A DNA stretch of 9,779 nt from Acetobacteraceae bacterium (GTDB lineage Bacteria > Pseudomonadota > Alphaproteobacteria > Acetobacterales > Acetobacteraceae). Numbering within the stretch: position 1 is the stretch's first letter; every line of letters begins with the position of its first letter. The translations under genes were made by a program, and so were the position numbers. The notes under the pieces are model-generated. The model had not been told where the DNA came from, made no database searches, and was given only the letters and a program-made list of their open reading frames with translations. Below are positions 1 to 5,851 of the stretch, piece after piece. The DNA is taken from contig PLSZ01000065.1 of assembly GCA_003164305.1 (NCBI GenBank), positions 1 to 9,779 of the forward strand, given 5' to 3'.

Positions 1-12
1 GGACCTTTGCGG
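1..12. repeat. Left copy of the terminal 12-bp inverted repeat
   Basis: GGACCTTTGCGG at the very first bases is the exact reverse complement of 9765-9776. Here it lies inside the open reading frame of the truncated tail gene. Confidence 0.6.
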
Positions 13-1814
13 GGTTTGACCCTAAATCCGGCGGGTTCGCTATCGGGATCGGTGTGGTCGATGAGGCCACGGCCAAGATCGACGCGCTGAACAAGCGCCT
101 GCAAACACTGGGGGCTCCGGCCGAGCGTTTCAACAAAAGCATGGCCAAGTTTGGCGAGGTCTCCGGGATTACGCAGGTCGGCGAACGCGTTAAGACCCTG
201 GGCGAGAACGCACTGGAAAGTGCGCGGGCGCTGGAGCGCATGGTCTCGCCTATGGCGCTGCTGACCTCGGCCGGAAGCATCGCCGGTATCGCGGAAATGA
301 CCCGTCGTTGGGGCGAGGCGGGCAACGCGATGGGCAAGGTCTCTTATCTGCTGGATATGCCGGTTGAGAAACTATCGGAGCTGCGTCTCGCCGCGAAGCT
401 GGCGGGAAGTTCGGCGGAGGCGCTGGACAGCGGGCTTGGCGAATTAAACAAGCGTCTGGTCGATGTCGCGTATGGAAGGGCTGGGAGCACCACCACGTCG
501 CTATTTGCGAAGGTGTTTCCGTCGAACGCGGCAGGACACGTTATGAAATTAACCGAGGCAATCGGCCCGCTCGCCGACTACATCCACTCCTTCAAAGACT
601 CTTACGCGCAGTCGCACGCATTGGACGAAATGGTGGGAGGCCACGATCTCTTGCCGTTCCTAAAGGGGGGCAGCAAGGGCCTGGCGGACCTTGGGCGCCA
701 GGCTCGGAATACTGGCGGCGTGATGACGCGGGAGATGCTGAGGTCCGCGGAGGAACTTGATCATTCCTTCGTTGAGCTTGGAGGCGCGATCGACGGTGTG
801 GTGAATCGACTCGAGCTCAAGTACGCGCCAGCGCTCAACAAGGTTTTGAGGCTCGGGGCAAAGCTGATCGAACAGCACCCGAAGCAGGCCGAGGCGTTTG
901 CCGAGACGGCTGGCGTAGGGAGCGGCCTCGGGGGATATGCAGCGTCGAAATGGCTTTTGCAGCGGTTCGGTTTCGCCGCTTGGCTTCCATCGACTGCGGC
1001 TCTCATCGGAGCGGGTGGTGCGTTGACCCTTGTTGGCCCTATGGGAGGCCAAAGTGACGAAACGACGGCAATGCTGCTGCAACTGGAGAGAGAACGGGTT
1101 GCAAGAGGTGACAGCGGTGTCATCGGTAATTGGTGGGAGCGCTACATGCCGCATTCCCTCGGCGGCGGAGGAGCCGGGCCTCGCGCCTACCTTGCGCCGC
1201 GCCGCGGACCGTTGAACCCAGGGGGCGGTAATGCGCTCGATACCGATACCGTCGGGCGAGCGAAGTCGATTCACGATGGGCTCATGAAGCGTGGTCTGGA
1301 CGACGATACGAGCTGGGGCTTCGCCGCCAATGCGGTGCAGGAAAGTCGCGCGATGTGGAATTCCAACCCAGGCGACATGGGTGCGGCCCATGGGGCGTTC
1401 ATGTGGCGTGACGACAGGCTCAAACGTTATCTGGCGAAATATGGTCATTTGCCCGAGCAAGGTTCGCTGGACGAACAGCTCGACTACGTGATGGCCGAGC
1501 TGGGAGGAACCGAATCAAACGCCGCCGCCGCCATTCGCTTCGCGCCGGGCGGCCCGGCCGGTAAGGGCGCCGCCGTGTCGCAGTTTTATGAACGTCCCAA
1601 GGACAAACAGGACGAAATCGACCGCCGGTCTTCCATGGCCGAACGTCTGGCCACGGCTAACGCGGCCGGTGCGCCGGGGGCCAGCGGACACGTCCAGGTC
1701 GATGTCCACATCAAGGGCGCGCCGCATGGCACCACGGCAGCCGCGACCGGCACGGGCGCCGTGATGGCGTCGCCGCCACGGATTGAAACCAGCATGCCGG
1801 GAGGCGGCGGATGA
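1..1814 (+). CDS. Phage tail tape-measure-like protein with C-terminal tail lysozyme domain (5' truncated)
   Basis: The frame is open from base 3 to the TGA at 1812-1814 (603 codons). A GTG at 54 is possible, but residues before it (TFAGFDPKSGGFAIGIGVV) read like continuing protein, so I treat the gene as cut by the left edge. Numbering from GTG 54, residues 1-280 are helical and Ala/Leu/Glu-rich. They include a 'LLDMPVEKLSELRLAAKLAG' segment resembling tape-measure proteins, which set tail length and line the tail tube. A hydrophobic stretch lies near 290-330. Residues about 400-530 resemble the phage tail lysozyme family: 'NAVQES' puts a candidate catalytic Glu near 430, then 'GAFMWRDDRLKRYL' and 'LDEQLDYVMAEL'. 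Such a domain would cut peptidoglycan as the tail enters the host. The C-terminus is Ala/Gly/Pro-rich. The next start overlaps its stop (ATGA). Family assignment is recalled; function is inference. Confidence 0.75.
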   Translation, partial: TFAGFDPKSGGFAIGIGVVDEATAKIDALNKRLQTLGAPAERFNKSMAKFGEVSGITQVGERVKTLGENALESARALERMVSPMALLTSAGSIAGIAEMTRRWGEAGNAMGKVSYLLDMPVEKLSELRLAAKLAGSSAEALDSGLGELNKRLVDVAYGRAGSTTTSLFAKVFPSNAAGHVMKLTEAIGPLADYIHSFKDSYAQSHALDEMVGGHDLLPFLKGGSKGLADLGRQARNTGGVMTREMLRSAEELDHSFVELGGAIDGVVNRLELKYAPALNKVLRLGAKLIEQHPKQAEAFAETAGVGSGLGGYAASKWLLQRFGFAAWLPSTAALIGAGGALTLVGPMGGQSDETTAMLLQLERERVARGDSGVIGNWWERYMPHSLGGGGAGPRAYLAPRRGPLNPGGGNALDTDTVGRAKSIHDGLMKRGLDDDTSWGFAANAVQESRAMWNSNPGDMGAAHGAFMWRDDRLKRYLAKYGHLPEQGSLDEQLDYVMAELGGTESNAAAAIRFAPGGPAGKGAAVSQFYERPKDKQDEIDRRSSMAERLATANAAGAPGASGHVQVDVHIKGAPHGTTAAATGTGAVMASPPRIETSMPGGGG

Positions 1815-2014
1815 GTGCTGTCGTGAGCGGAATGGATGACATTGCCATCGACCGGCTGGATCGACAGGCGGCACATCACAGCGGACCCGCGGGGACACGC
1901 GGGTGGTCTAACGCGCCGTCTGGCAGCGTGACCGAGGTTAAGCGAACCGCCCGACCAAGGGATGCCGGTGTCAGCCTCCCGGATGGTCTTGGCGTAGACC
2001 GTGCCCCCGGCTGA
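1811..2014 (+). pseudogene. Short ORF coupled to the tail gene, probably the broken start of a further tail gene
   Basis: The ATG at 1811 overlaps the stop of the tail gene (ATGA). GGAGG at 1800-1804 sits 6 bases upstream, so initiation here is well supported. The first residues (MSAVVSGMDDIAIDRLDRQ) look like a normal protein N-terminus. After about residue 22 the reading becomes Gly/Ser/Arg/Pro-rich and low in hydrophobic order, and it stops at 67 aa. In phages the gene after a tape measure is normally a large tail or baseplate gene, so I infer that a tail operon was cut near 1870-1910, where a GC hairpin lies. It could also be a genuine 67-aa protein of unknown role. Confidence 0.4.
1885..1904. 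other. GC-rich inverted repeat
   Basis: ACCCGCG (1885-1891) and CGCGGGT (1898-1904) form a perfect 7-bp stem with a 6-base loop. There is no T tract on either side, so it is at best a weak terminator. It sits where the reading frame from 1811 loses protein-like character. Confidence 0.4.
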
Positions 2015-2310
2015 AACGTGCTCCGGCGAAATTGAGACTCGGGGGTAGCGGCACCACCGAACCCGAAACGATCGCGGCCGGCCGGGGGTAGGGGGTGTAG
2101 GCCTCTGGCCCAAACCTCGCGCGACCGGGCCTGCGGGCAACGCGAAACGGCGCGAGTTTCACGAGGGGGGGTTCCGTCGAGACCGGGGAATGATTCCAGT
2201 GACCTGGCAAAAATTTCGAGCCGTTCTGCCCTACGCGTTTTCCCCGTTCACTCGATGCCGCGCCCGTTCCTGAGCAATCTTACTGGCCGGTGCGCGTGCG
2301 CTGACGGCGG
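2015..2310. other. Gene-less interval downstream of the rep-like gene
   Basis: I see no convincing coding sequence here. ORFs on both strands are low-complexity Arg/Pro/Gly readings of GC-rich DNA. G-rich blocks recur (GGGGGTAG at about 2041 and about 2085), and a short A/T patch lies at about 2208-2217. It lies downstream of both the plus-strand tail remnant and the minus-strand rep gene, so it is a converging 3' region. I found no clear terminator with a T tract. An origin here is possible, but nothing specific supports it. Confidence 0.3.
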
Positions 2311-2919
2311 CTATGTCACGATGACACCCTCGCGCGCCGCAACAGCGTCTCGCAACGCTCGGAGCGAGCGCGACAGCGGCGTGTCCGCGGCGTGCGGGCC
2401 GTCGATCGCCGGAGCAGTAGAAGAAGAAAAACTTTGATTCAGGGTTCCAGGGGGATTTTCCGACGTGGACCGATCGGGCCGCGCCGTGCCCGGATTCGGG
2501 TCGCGAAACGTGTATGCGTTCGACGTACGCAGGACGCGCCAACGGTTCGCCCACTGGCCGAACAGATCGCGTTCGCGCACCCGTTCCCGGACGATACGAT
2601 TGACCCACTTCAGCACGCCCGCGCGCTCGAGGGCGCGGATGGCTTCGTGGACGGTGTCGCGACAGCACTCGGCCTTGGCGGAGATCGCTTCGTAACTGGG
2701 GAAGCACGCACCTGTGCTGGCATTGTGGAAGCCGTACAGCAGCGCCTCCAGCACTTCGATGGTCGCGCGCGTAAGCGGCCCGCGGTGCTGACCTGAACGC
2801 CGGTGGAGGGCGTTCCAGGCGCGTGCGTAGGCCATGACGCGAACCTTCGCGTTTCGGTCCAGCGGGACACGCGGACCGGGGCCGAACACGACGGTTCGGC
2901 GGCGGTGATTTGTGGGCAT
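2311..2919 (-). CDS. Plasmid replication-type winged helix-turn-helix protein
   Basis: A 202-aa protein starting at ATG 2919, preceded on the minus strand by a strong GAGGAAGG ribosome site. A longer start at 3015 has no such site and would read through a hairpin-rich leader, so I reject it. Residues 9-60 carry 'VVFGPGPRVPLDRNAK', 'AYARAW' and 'GPLTRATIEVLEALLYGFHN'. Residues about 70-110 form a winged helix-turn-helix, with 'CFPSYEAISAKAE' then a recognition helix near 86-100. The tail (about 150-202) is Ser/Pro/Asn-rich with 'GTLNQS'. This combination matches the helix-turn-helix proteins, often annotated as replication proteins, on Acetobacteraceae plasmids. I infer an initiator or replication regulator that binds origin DNA. 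It follows the DUF488 gene on the same strand after a leader of about 300 bases with several inverted repeats. Confidence 0.75.
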   Translation of the reverse strand: MPTNHRRRTVVFGPGPRVPLDRNAKVRVMAYARAWNALHRRSGQHRGPLTRATIEVLEALLYGFHNASTGACFPSYEAISAKAECCRDTVHEAIRALERAGVLKWVNRIVRERVRERDLFGQWANRWRVLRTSNAYTFRDPNPGTARPDRSTSENPPGTLNQSFSSSTAPAIDGPHAADTPLSRSLRALRDAVAAREGVIVT

Positions 2920-2930
2920 AGCTTCGCCTT

Positions 2931-2947
2931 CCTCGGTTATGCCGAGG
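2931..2947 (-). promoter_or_regulatory. Hairpin overlapping the rep-like gene's ribosome site
   Basis: On the minus strand CCTCGG (2947-2942) and CCGAGG (2936-2931) form a 6-bp stem with loop CATAA. The 3' arm contains the GAGG that begins the GAGGAAGG ribosome site for the ATG at 2919. Folding would partly mask the site, suggesting translational control of the rep-like gene. The pairing is seen; the regulatory role is inference. Confidence 0.45.
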
Positions 2948-2984
2948 CGCTGGCGGGGCAACCACCAGGACGCAATTTCCCCAC

Positions 2985-3006
2985 AGCAAGGGGCGCTTGC
3001 TTTTTT
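2985..3006 (+). terminator. Rho-independent terminator pointing out of the rep leader, antisense to rep
   Basis: AGCAAG (2985-2990) and CTTGCT (2996-3001) form a 6-bp stem with loop GGGCG, followed by a run of six T (3001-3006). This is the most orthodox terminator in the window and it works on the plus strand, opposite to the rep-like gene. No plus-strand gene ends just upstream. It therefore could end an antisense RNA that covers the rep ribosome site, or block read-through from the left. I found no clear plus-strand promoter between 2900 and 2985. Confidence 0.6.
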
Positions 3007-3015
3007 GCCGGTCAT

Positions 3016-3051
3016 GGGGAAGATTGGGGTTCTCAGGTCCTGATCTTCTCC
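3016..3051. promoter_or_regulatory. Nested inverted repeats in the rep leader
   Basis: GGGGAAGAT (3016-3024) pairs with ATCTTCTCC (3043-3051) at 8 of 9 positions. A perfect 5-1-5 palindrome TCAGGTCCTGA (3033-3043) lies inside and shares base 3043 with the outer right arm. The nesting suggests either alternative RNA folds in the rep leader or a protein-binding site. It lies about 100-130 bases upstream of the rep-like start. Confidence 0.4.
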
Positions 3052-3070
3052 GGTTCCGGCCGGTCCTTGC

Positions 3071-3089
3071 GGCGCCCCTCTCGGGCGCC
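3071..3089. other. GC hairpin 1 between the DUF488 and rep-like genes
   Basis: GGCGCCC (3071-3077) and GGGCGCC (3083-3089) make a perfect 7-bp stem with loop CTCTC. There is no flanking T tract. It may be a transcript-folding or attenuation element between the two minus-strand genes. Confidence 0.45.
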
Positions 3090-3130
3090 GTTGGCGTTTC
3101 AGTGCAGGGTTACAGTGGTCCTTTGCGACT

Positions 3131-3149
3131 CGCCGCGAGGTTCGCGGCG
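3131..3149. other. GC hairpin 2 between the DUF488 and rep-like genes
   Basis: CGCCGCGA (3131-3138) and TCGCGGCG (3142-3149) form a perfect 8-bp stem with a 3-base loop. Together with the hairpin at 3071-3089 it makes this about 200-base spacer unusually structured. The spacer has no supported gene and most likely holds rep control signals or origin sequence. Confidence 0.45.
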
Positions 3150-3220
3150 TTGGCGACGTTGGCCGTACGTCCGAGTCCCTGCAACGCCTGATCGGCTCAG
3201 AGACGGGTGATCAAAGGGGA

Positions 3221-3682
3221 TCAGGGGCGACGGAGCTCTTGTGGCTTCATCGGATGAGCGTCCTGTGGGAGGGTCTCGAACCCGAACTCCGGCACGACCC
3301 CGCCGAGAGCGTCGGCCAACCATTCGGCGGCGATCGCCCGATGACACCATTCGCCGGACTCGACGCGCTCGAAGCAGCACATCACCGGGACGCGGCCGTG
3401 GGCCATGGCGAGCAGCTCGGCGGCGACAGCGCGGGGATCCAGCGGCGCGAGGATCTCCGATCGATAAAGCTGGTCGTATTCAACAGGCCCGACGCTGTTG
3501 AACCATGGTCCAGGGGCGAGTTTCCGGAACACGCGATAGCCGGCGGCCATCCCGCGTGGCACGCCGCGTGAAATACCGACTCTCAGATGATCGTCAGGCA
3601 GTTTGGTCCGCCAGGACGCCGTTTTCAGACTGACGGGCGACAGCGCGGTATATGGGACGGCGATCGGCGGGATATGGTTCAT
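3221..3682 (-). CDS. DUF488 family protein
   Basis: A 153-aa protein starting at ATG 3682 on the minus strand. The mark of the family is near the C-terminus: 'VPVMCCFERVESGEWCHR' (about 98-115), a buried strand ending in Cys-Phe-Glu followed by Trp-Cys-His-Arg, then 'AIAAEWLADALG'. The N-terminus 'PIAVPYTALSPVSLKTASWR' and 'ISRGVPRG' also fits, and the length suits the short DUF488 type. The biochemical role of DUF488 is not established, so I assign none. No clear ribosome site precedes the ATG, but a good promoter lies upstream (3725-3753). It is divergent from parA and upstream of the rep-like gene on the same strand, so it may be co-transcribed with rep. It could be a passenger gene. Confidence 0.75.
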   Translation of the reverse strand: MNHIPPIAVPYTALSPVSLKTASWRTKLPDDHLRVGISRGVPRGMAAGYRVFRKLAPGPWFNSVGPVEYDQLYRSEILAPLDPRAVAAELLAMAHGRVPVMCCFERVESGEWCHRAIAAEWLADALGGVVPEFGFETLPQDAHPMKPQELRRP

Positions 3683-3723
3683 GGCGGTTTTGCTTTCGTG
3701 AATTGGGCGTGTCGGACGTGTAG

Positions 3724-3775
3724 GAGTATAGAAGCATAGGCGCTGATACGTAAGAGAGTATTAGCGTATAAGCGC
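3724..3775. repeat. Imperfect repeats and palindrome in the parA/DUF488 control region, candidate centromere or operator
   Basis: Two 20-base segments (3724-3743 and 3756-3775) both begin GAGTAT and end in GCGC and match at about 14 of 20 positions, with a 32-base period. An inverted repeat, CGCTGATAC (3741-3749) against GTATTAGCG (3758-3766), pairs 8 of 9. This A/T-richer block stands out from its GC-rich surroundings. For a parA plus ribbon-helix-helix operon, upstream repeats are commonly the centromere and operator. That role is inferred from position. Confidence 0.45.
3725..3753 (-). promoter_or_regulatory. Sigma-70-like promoter for the DUF488 gene
   Basis: On the minus strand TTACGT (3753-3748) and TATACT (3730-3725) are separated by exactly 17 bases. 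This is a close match to -35/-10 consensus and points toward the ATG at 3682. It overlaps the imperfect repeats described separately, so occupancy by a partition protein could regulate it. Confidence 0.55.
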
Positions 3776-3800
3776 AGAAACTCCCGGACGCTTCGGCGCA

Positions 3801-3838
3801 TAGAATATTTGCACCTTTGCGCCTACGCTCAAAGGTGC
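3801..3838 (+). promoter_or_regulatory. parA promoter -10 and overlapping operator-like inverted repeat
   Basis: TAGAAT (3801-3806) is a good -10; no strong -35 is visible 17 bases upstream. Just downstream GCACCTTTG (3811-3819) and CAAAGGTGC (3830-3838) form a perfect 9-bp inverted repeat with a 10-base spacer. Its left arm falls at the expected transcription start. It could be an autorepression operator, or a hairpin hiding AAAGGTG, the only ribosome-site-like sequence before parA. Confidence 0.5.
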
Positions 3839-3850
3839 TATTGCGCGATT

Positions 3851-4591
3851 ATGAAGGTGCTCGGATTGCTCAGCCGCAAAGGCGGCGTCGGGAAAACGAC
3901 GCTCGCCGTCCACCTAGCCGTACTGGCGCAGCAAGCCGGCCAGCGCACGCTTTTGGTCGACCTGGATCCTCAGGGCAGCGCCGCCGCCTGGTGGCGAGCG
4001 CGGGAGGCTGACACGCCCGCACTGGTGGAAACAAAGCCGGCCGACTTGCGCGGCATTCTGGACGCCGCCACGACCGATGGCGTCGACCTGGTGGTTATCG
4101 ACACGCGGCCGAGTGCCGAGGCCGACGTGGCCCACGTGGCCACTCTTGCCGATCTGGTGCTGATACCGACCCGGCCGGCGATCTTCGATCTTCGCGCCAT
4201 CCTCGGGACGCTGGACCTGGTGAAGGGTGCGGCCCGGCGATCGTTGCTCGTGTTGAATGCCTGCCCGCCGGCACGCGGCGCGGGTGAAGCCTCGATCGTC
4301 ACCGATGCCCGCCGTGCGCTGGTGGCATTCGGCGTGCCGGTCGCACCGGTGGCGATCACAGGGCGTGCCGCGTTCGTGGCCGCCCCTGTGACCGGTCTGA
4401 CGGCGATGGAGACCGATCCGCATGGAAAGGCCGCGACGGAAATCCGCGCCCTCTGGCGCGTCATCGAGAAGGAACTCGCCTATGGCAAAACCCAAACCCA
4501 CGTTGACCGCCGCACTGGCTCAGAAGCCACAGGTGGCAGTCGCCGAGCCCGCGCCCGTAGCCGCACCTCCGGCCAAGCCGTCCAAGGTTGA
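3851..4591 (+). CDS. parA: ParA-type partition ATPase
   Basis: A 246-aa Walker-type ATPase that, with a DNA-binding partner, separates plasmid copies at cell division. Starting at ATG 3851, residues 10-17 read KGGVGKTT, the deviant Walker A box with the ParA/MinD signature lysine. 'LLVDLDPQGS' (34-43) is the A' motif, and 'VVIDTRPS' with Asp84 is the Walker B region. No N-terminal helix-turn-helix precedes the ATPase, so it is the short type Ib kind. An earlier TTG at 3809 would place the gene start inside the operator-like repeat, so I prefer ATG 3851. The ribosome site is weak. The last 36 residues (from 'YGKTQTHVDRR') are Arg/Ser/Gly-rich and are encoded in DNA shared out of frame with the next gene. 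Confidence 0.9.
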   Translation: MKVLGLLSRKGGVGKTTLAVHLAVLAQQAGQRTLLVDLDPQGSAAAWWRAREADTPALVETKPADLRGILDAATTDGVDLVVIDTRPSAEADVAHVATLADLVLIPTRPAIFDLRAILGTLDLVKGAARRSLLVLNACPPARGAGEASIVTDARRALVAFGVPVAPVAITGRAAFVAAPVTGLTAMETDPHGKAATEIRALWRVIEKELAYGKTQTHVDRRTGSEATGGSRRARARSRTSGQAVQG

Positions 4592-4745
4592 CGACGAAAA
4601 CATTAAGACTTCGCTGACGATCAAACGGGATGATCTGGCGGAGCTGAAGGCCCTCGCGCTGAAGCGGCGCGTAACAGTCAATGACTTGATCCTGGAAGCG
4701 ATCGACAACCACCTCGCACTGAACGGTCGGAGGACGGCGGCATGA
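4482..4745 (+). CDS. Ribbon-helix-helix DNA-binding protein, probable partition partner of ParA
   Basis: An 87-aa protein. ATG 4482 has AAGGA seven bases upstream; an in-frame ATG at 4422 lies deep inside parA and adds a basic, unconvincing tail. Residues 1-43 are an Ala/Pro/Lys-rich, probably disordered arm. Residues 44-82 (from 'TSLTIKRDDLAELKALALKR' through 'NDLILEAIDNHL') fit a ribbon-helix-helix fold of the CopG/Arc type: a beta strand, then two helices. Small proteins with a flexible arm and this fold (ParG/Omega-like) partner type Ib ParA ATPases and bind repeats upstream of the operon. The gene overlaps parA by 110 bases in a different frame, and its stop overlaps the next start (ATGA). 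Partition role is inferred from fold and position. Confidence 0.75.
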   Translation: MAKPKPTLTAALAQKPQVAVAEPAPVAAPPAKPSKVDDENIKTSLTIKRDDLAELKALALKRRVTVNDLILEAIDNHLALNGRRTAA

Positions 4746-4963
4746 GCGACCAACCCGCGAACGTCGATCTTGCTTACGTCGGGCGTGCCCTCGACCGACT
4801 GACAATCGATGTGGCCAGCATGCGTGACGACATGGCGGTGCTGACCGCGATCGCCATGCGCCAGGATGGCACGCTGTCCGCGCTTCTGAATGAGGTCCGA
4901 GCGATGCACAGCCAACACGCGCGACTCGCCAACCGGGTGCGCGAGCTCGAAGTCAAAGCGTGA
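4742..4963 (+). CDS. Small coiled-coil hypothetical protein in the partition operon
   Basis: A 73-aa protein coupled to the ribbon-helix-helix gene by ATGA, with GGAGGA at 4729-4734 seven bases before the ATG. The sequence is almost entirely helical: 'DLAYVGRALDRLTIDVASM', then 'LLNEVRAMHSQHARLANRVRELEVKA' with heptad-spaced Leu/Val/Met, suggesting a coiled coil or helical hairpin and self-association. There is no signal peptide or membrane segment. I do not recognise a named family. As the third gene of the operon it may be an accessory partition or copy-control factor, but that rests on position only. Confidence 0.65.
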   Translation: MSDQPANVDLAYVGRALDRLTIDVASMRDDMAVLTAIAMRQDGTLSALLNEVRAMHSQHARLANRVRELEVKA

Positions 4964-5023
4964 TCGGGCGAAGCACCTGAGAATAGGAGTTATCGAAACC
5001 AATCACCCCACCGTGCCGCCGAT

Positions 5024-5045
5024 CGCCGTGCTCCACAGCACGGCG
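5024..5045 (+). other. Strong hairpin between the partition and helix-turn-helix operons
   Basis: CGCCGTGCT (5024-5032) and AGCACGGCG (5037-5045) form a perfect 9-bp stem with loop CCAC. There is no T tract. It lies about 60 bases after the last partition-operon stop and may protect the 3' end of that transcript or act as an intrinsic stop without U tract. Confidence 0.5.
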
Positions 5046-5066
5046 CGCTAACACCAATCAGCCGAA

Positions 5067-5087
5067 CGGGGTGCTGGAAACACCCCG
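5067..5087 (+). other. Second hairpin upstream of the 5120 gene
   Basis: CGGGGTG (5067-5073) and CACCCCG (5081-5087) form a perfect 7-bp stem with loop CTGGAAA, 32 bases before the ATG at 5120. With the hairpin at 5024-5045 it makes a two-stem leader. ACCAAT occurs at 4998, 5053 and just before the start codon, a minor direct repeat of unknown meaning. Confidence 0.45.
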
Positions 5088-5119
5088 CCCGGCCTAACCC
5101 AGGACCCCGGAGCAAACCA

Positions 5120-5851
5120 ATGTCCCAGGCTGAAATATTCGATATCACGACCGGTCGCCGGTTGCCCAATGGGCGGCCGGAGACAACCGAGCAGATCACC
5201 GGCGATATCCTCTCGCTTTGCGCCGAATTCGATGCGCTCAACCGCCAGAAGGTGAAACTGTTTGACGCGATCCGGGATGACAAGGAGCGCGAGTGTTTGG
5301 TTGACGCGATCGAGGTGCAGCAAGAGCCAATTGTCTACCGCCTGGCGAATTTGCGCGCGACCAGCATCGAAGAGTTCCGGGCGCGGGCGCGGTCACTGTC
5401 GCTCTATTTGGGCGACGAACACCGTACGGAGGACGCCAACTCCGACCTGTGGCCGAACCGTCTTACCGCCGCGATCTTGCGCGACCTGACTGCGGACGAC
5501 GCGCCCGACCGTGACGCCGTGTTGTTGGACCTCTGCCGCCAGTTCGACGCCGATACCCGCTGGCAAGAGCGGTATGATTCCGACGCTCTGGCGCTCCCCG
5601 TGGAGACTCCGAAGGGGCGGCCTGAGTTCGATCTTGTGTCGGACCGATGGCACGGCATACTTCGTCAGATTATCGCCTTACCGGCCGAAACCGACGCTGG
5701 CATACGTGCCAAGGGTCGCGCCTTGGGCAATGCATTGACGCGGATTGTGGCAGTCGCGACCGGCCGAAGTTTCGAGGACCAGGCCGAGGATTATGAGCGG
5801 CTGGCCATGTCATTGGTGCGCGACCTCGCCGGCAAAGAGGGGCCAGTTTGA
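5120..5851 (+). CDS. Hypothetical protein, first gene of the helix-turn-helix cluster
   Basis: A 243-aa soluble protein with GGAG (5109-5112) seven bases before ATG 5120. It is acidic and mostly helical, with no signal peptide, membrane segment or catalytic motif that I recognise. The segment 'ITGDILSLCAEFDALNRQKVKLFDAI' (about 26-51) is a likely amphipathic helix pair, and a similar theme recurs at 'AVLLDLCRQFDADTRWQERYDSD' (about 132-154). This hints at an internal duplication of a 'DxLxLCxxFDA' helix motif. Its stop (TGA 5849-5851) overlaps the next ATG by one base. It may work with the DNA-binding genes that follow, but the function is unknown. Confidence 0.65.
   Translation: MSQAEIFDITTGRRLPNGRPETTEQITGDILSLCAEFDALNRQKVKLFDAIRDDKERECLVDAIEVQQEPIVYRLANLRATSIEEFRARARSLSLYLGDEHRTEDANSDLWPNRLTAAILRDLTADDAPDRDAVLLDLCRQFDADTRWQERYDSDALALPVETPKGRPEFDLVSDRWHGILRQIIALPAETDAGIRAKGRALGNALTRIVAVATGRSFEDQAEDYERLAMSLVRDLAGKEGPV

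Noticed and set aside
660..1460. 266-codon minus-strand ORF opposite the tail gene
   Set aside because: It is Arg/Pro/His-rich with no recognisable motif, and the plus-strand frame carries clear tail and lysozyme features.
1586..2140. Minus-strand 184-codon ORF spanning the tail gene end and the gene-less interval
   Set aside because: Half of it is a shadow of the tail gene, there is no ribosome site and the composition is low-complexity.
2231..2989. 252-codon minus-strand ORF overlapping the rep-like gene in another frame
   Set aside because: Arg-rich frame shadow; the frame at 2311-2919 has the conserved winged-helix sequence and a ribosome site.
2920..3015. N-terminal extension of the rep-like protein to ATG 3015
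   Set aside because: No ribosome site before 3015, and the 32 extra residues run through the hairpins and terminator of the leader.
3239..3571. Plus-strand ORFs opposite the DUF488 gene
   Set aside because: The minus strand carries the family's CFE and WCHR motifs, while the plus frames show no protein-like features.
3809..3850. TTG start giving parA a 14-residue extension
   Set aside because: It lies within the predicted transcription start and operator-like repeat, and the deviant Walker A box normally sits about ten residues from the N-terminus, as with ATG 3851.
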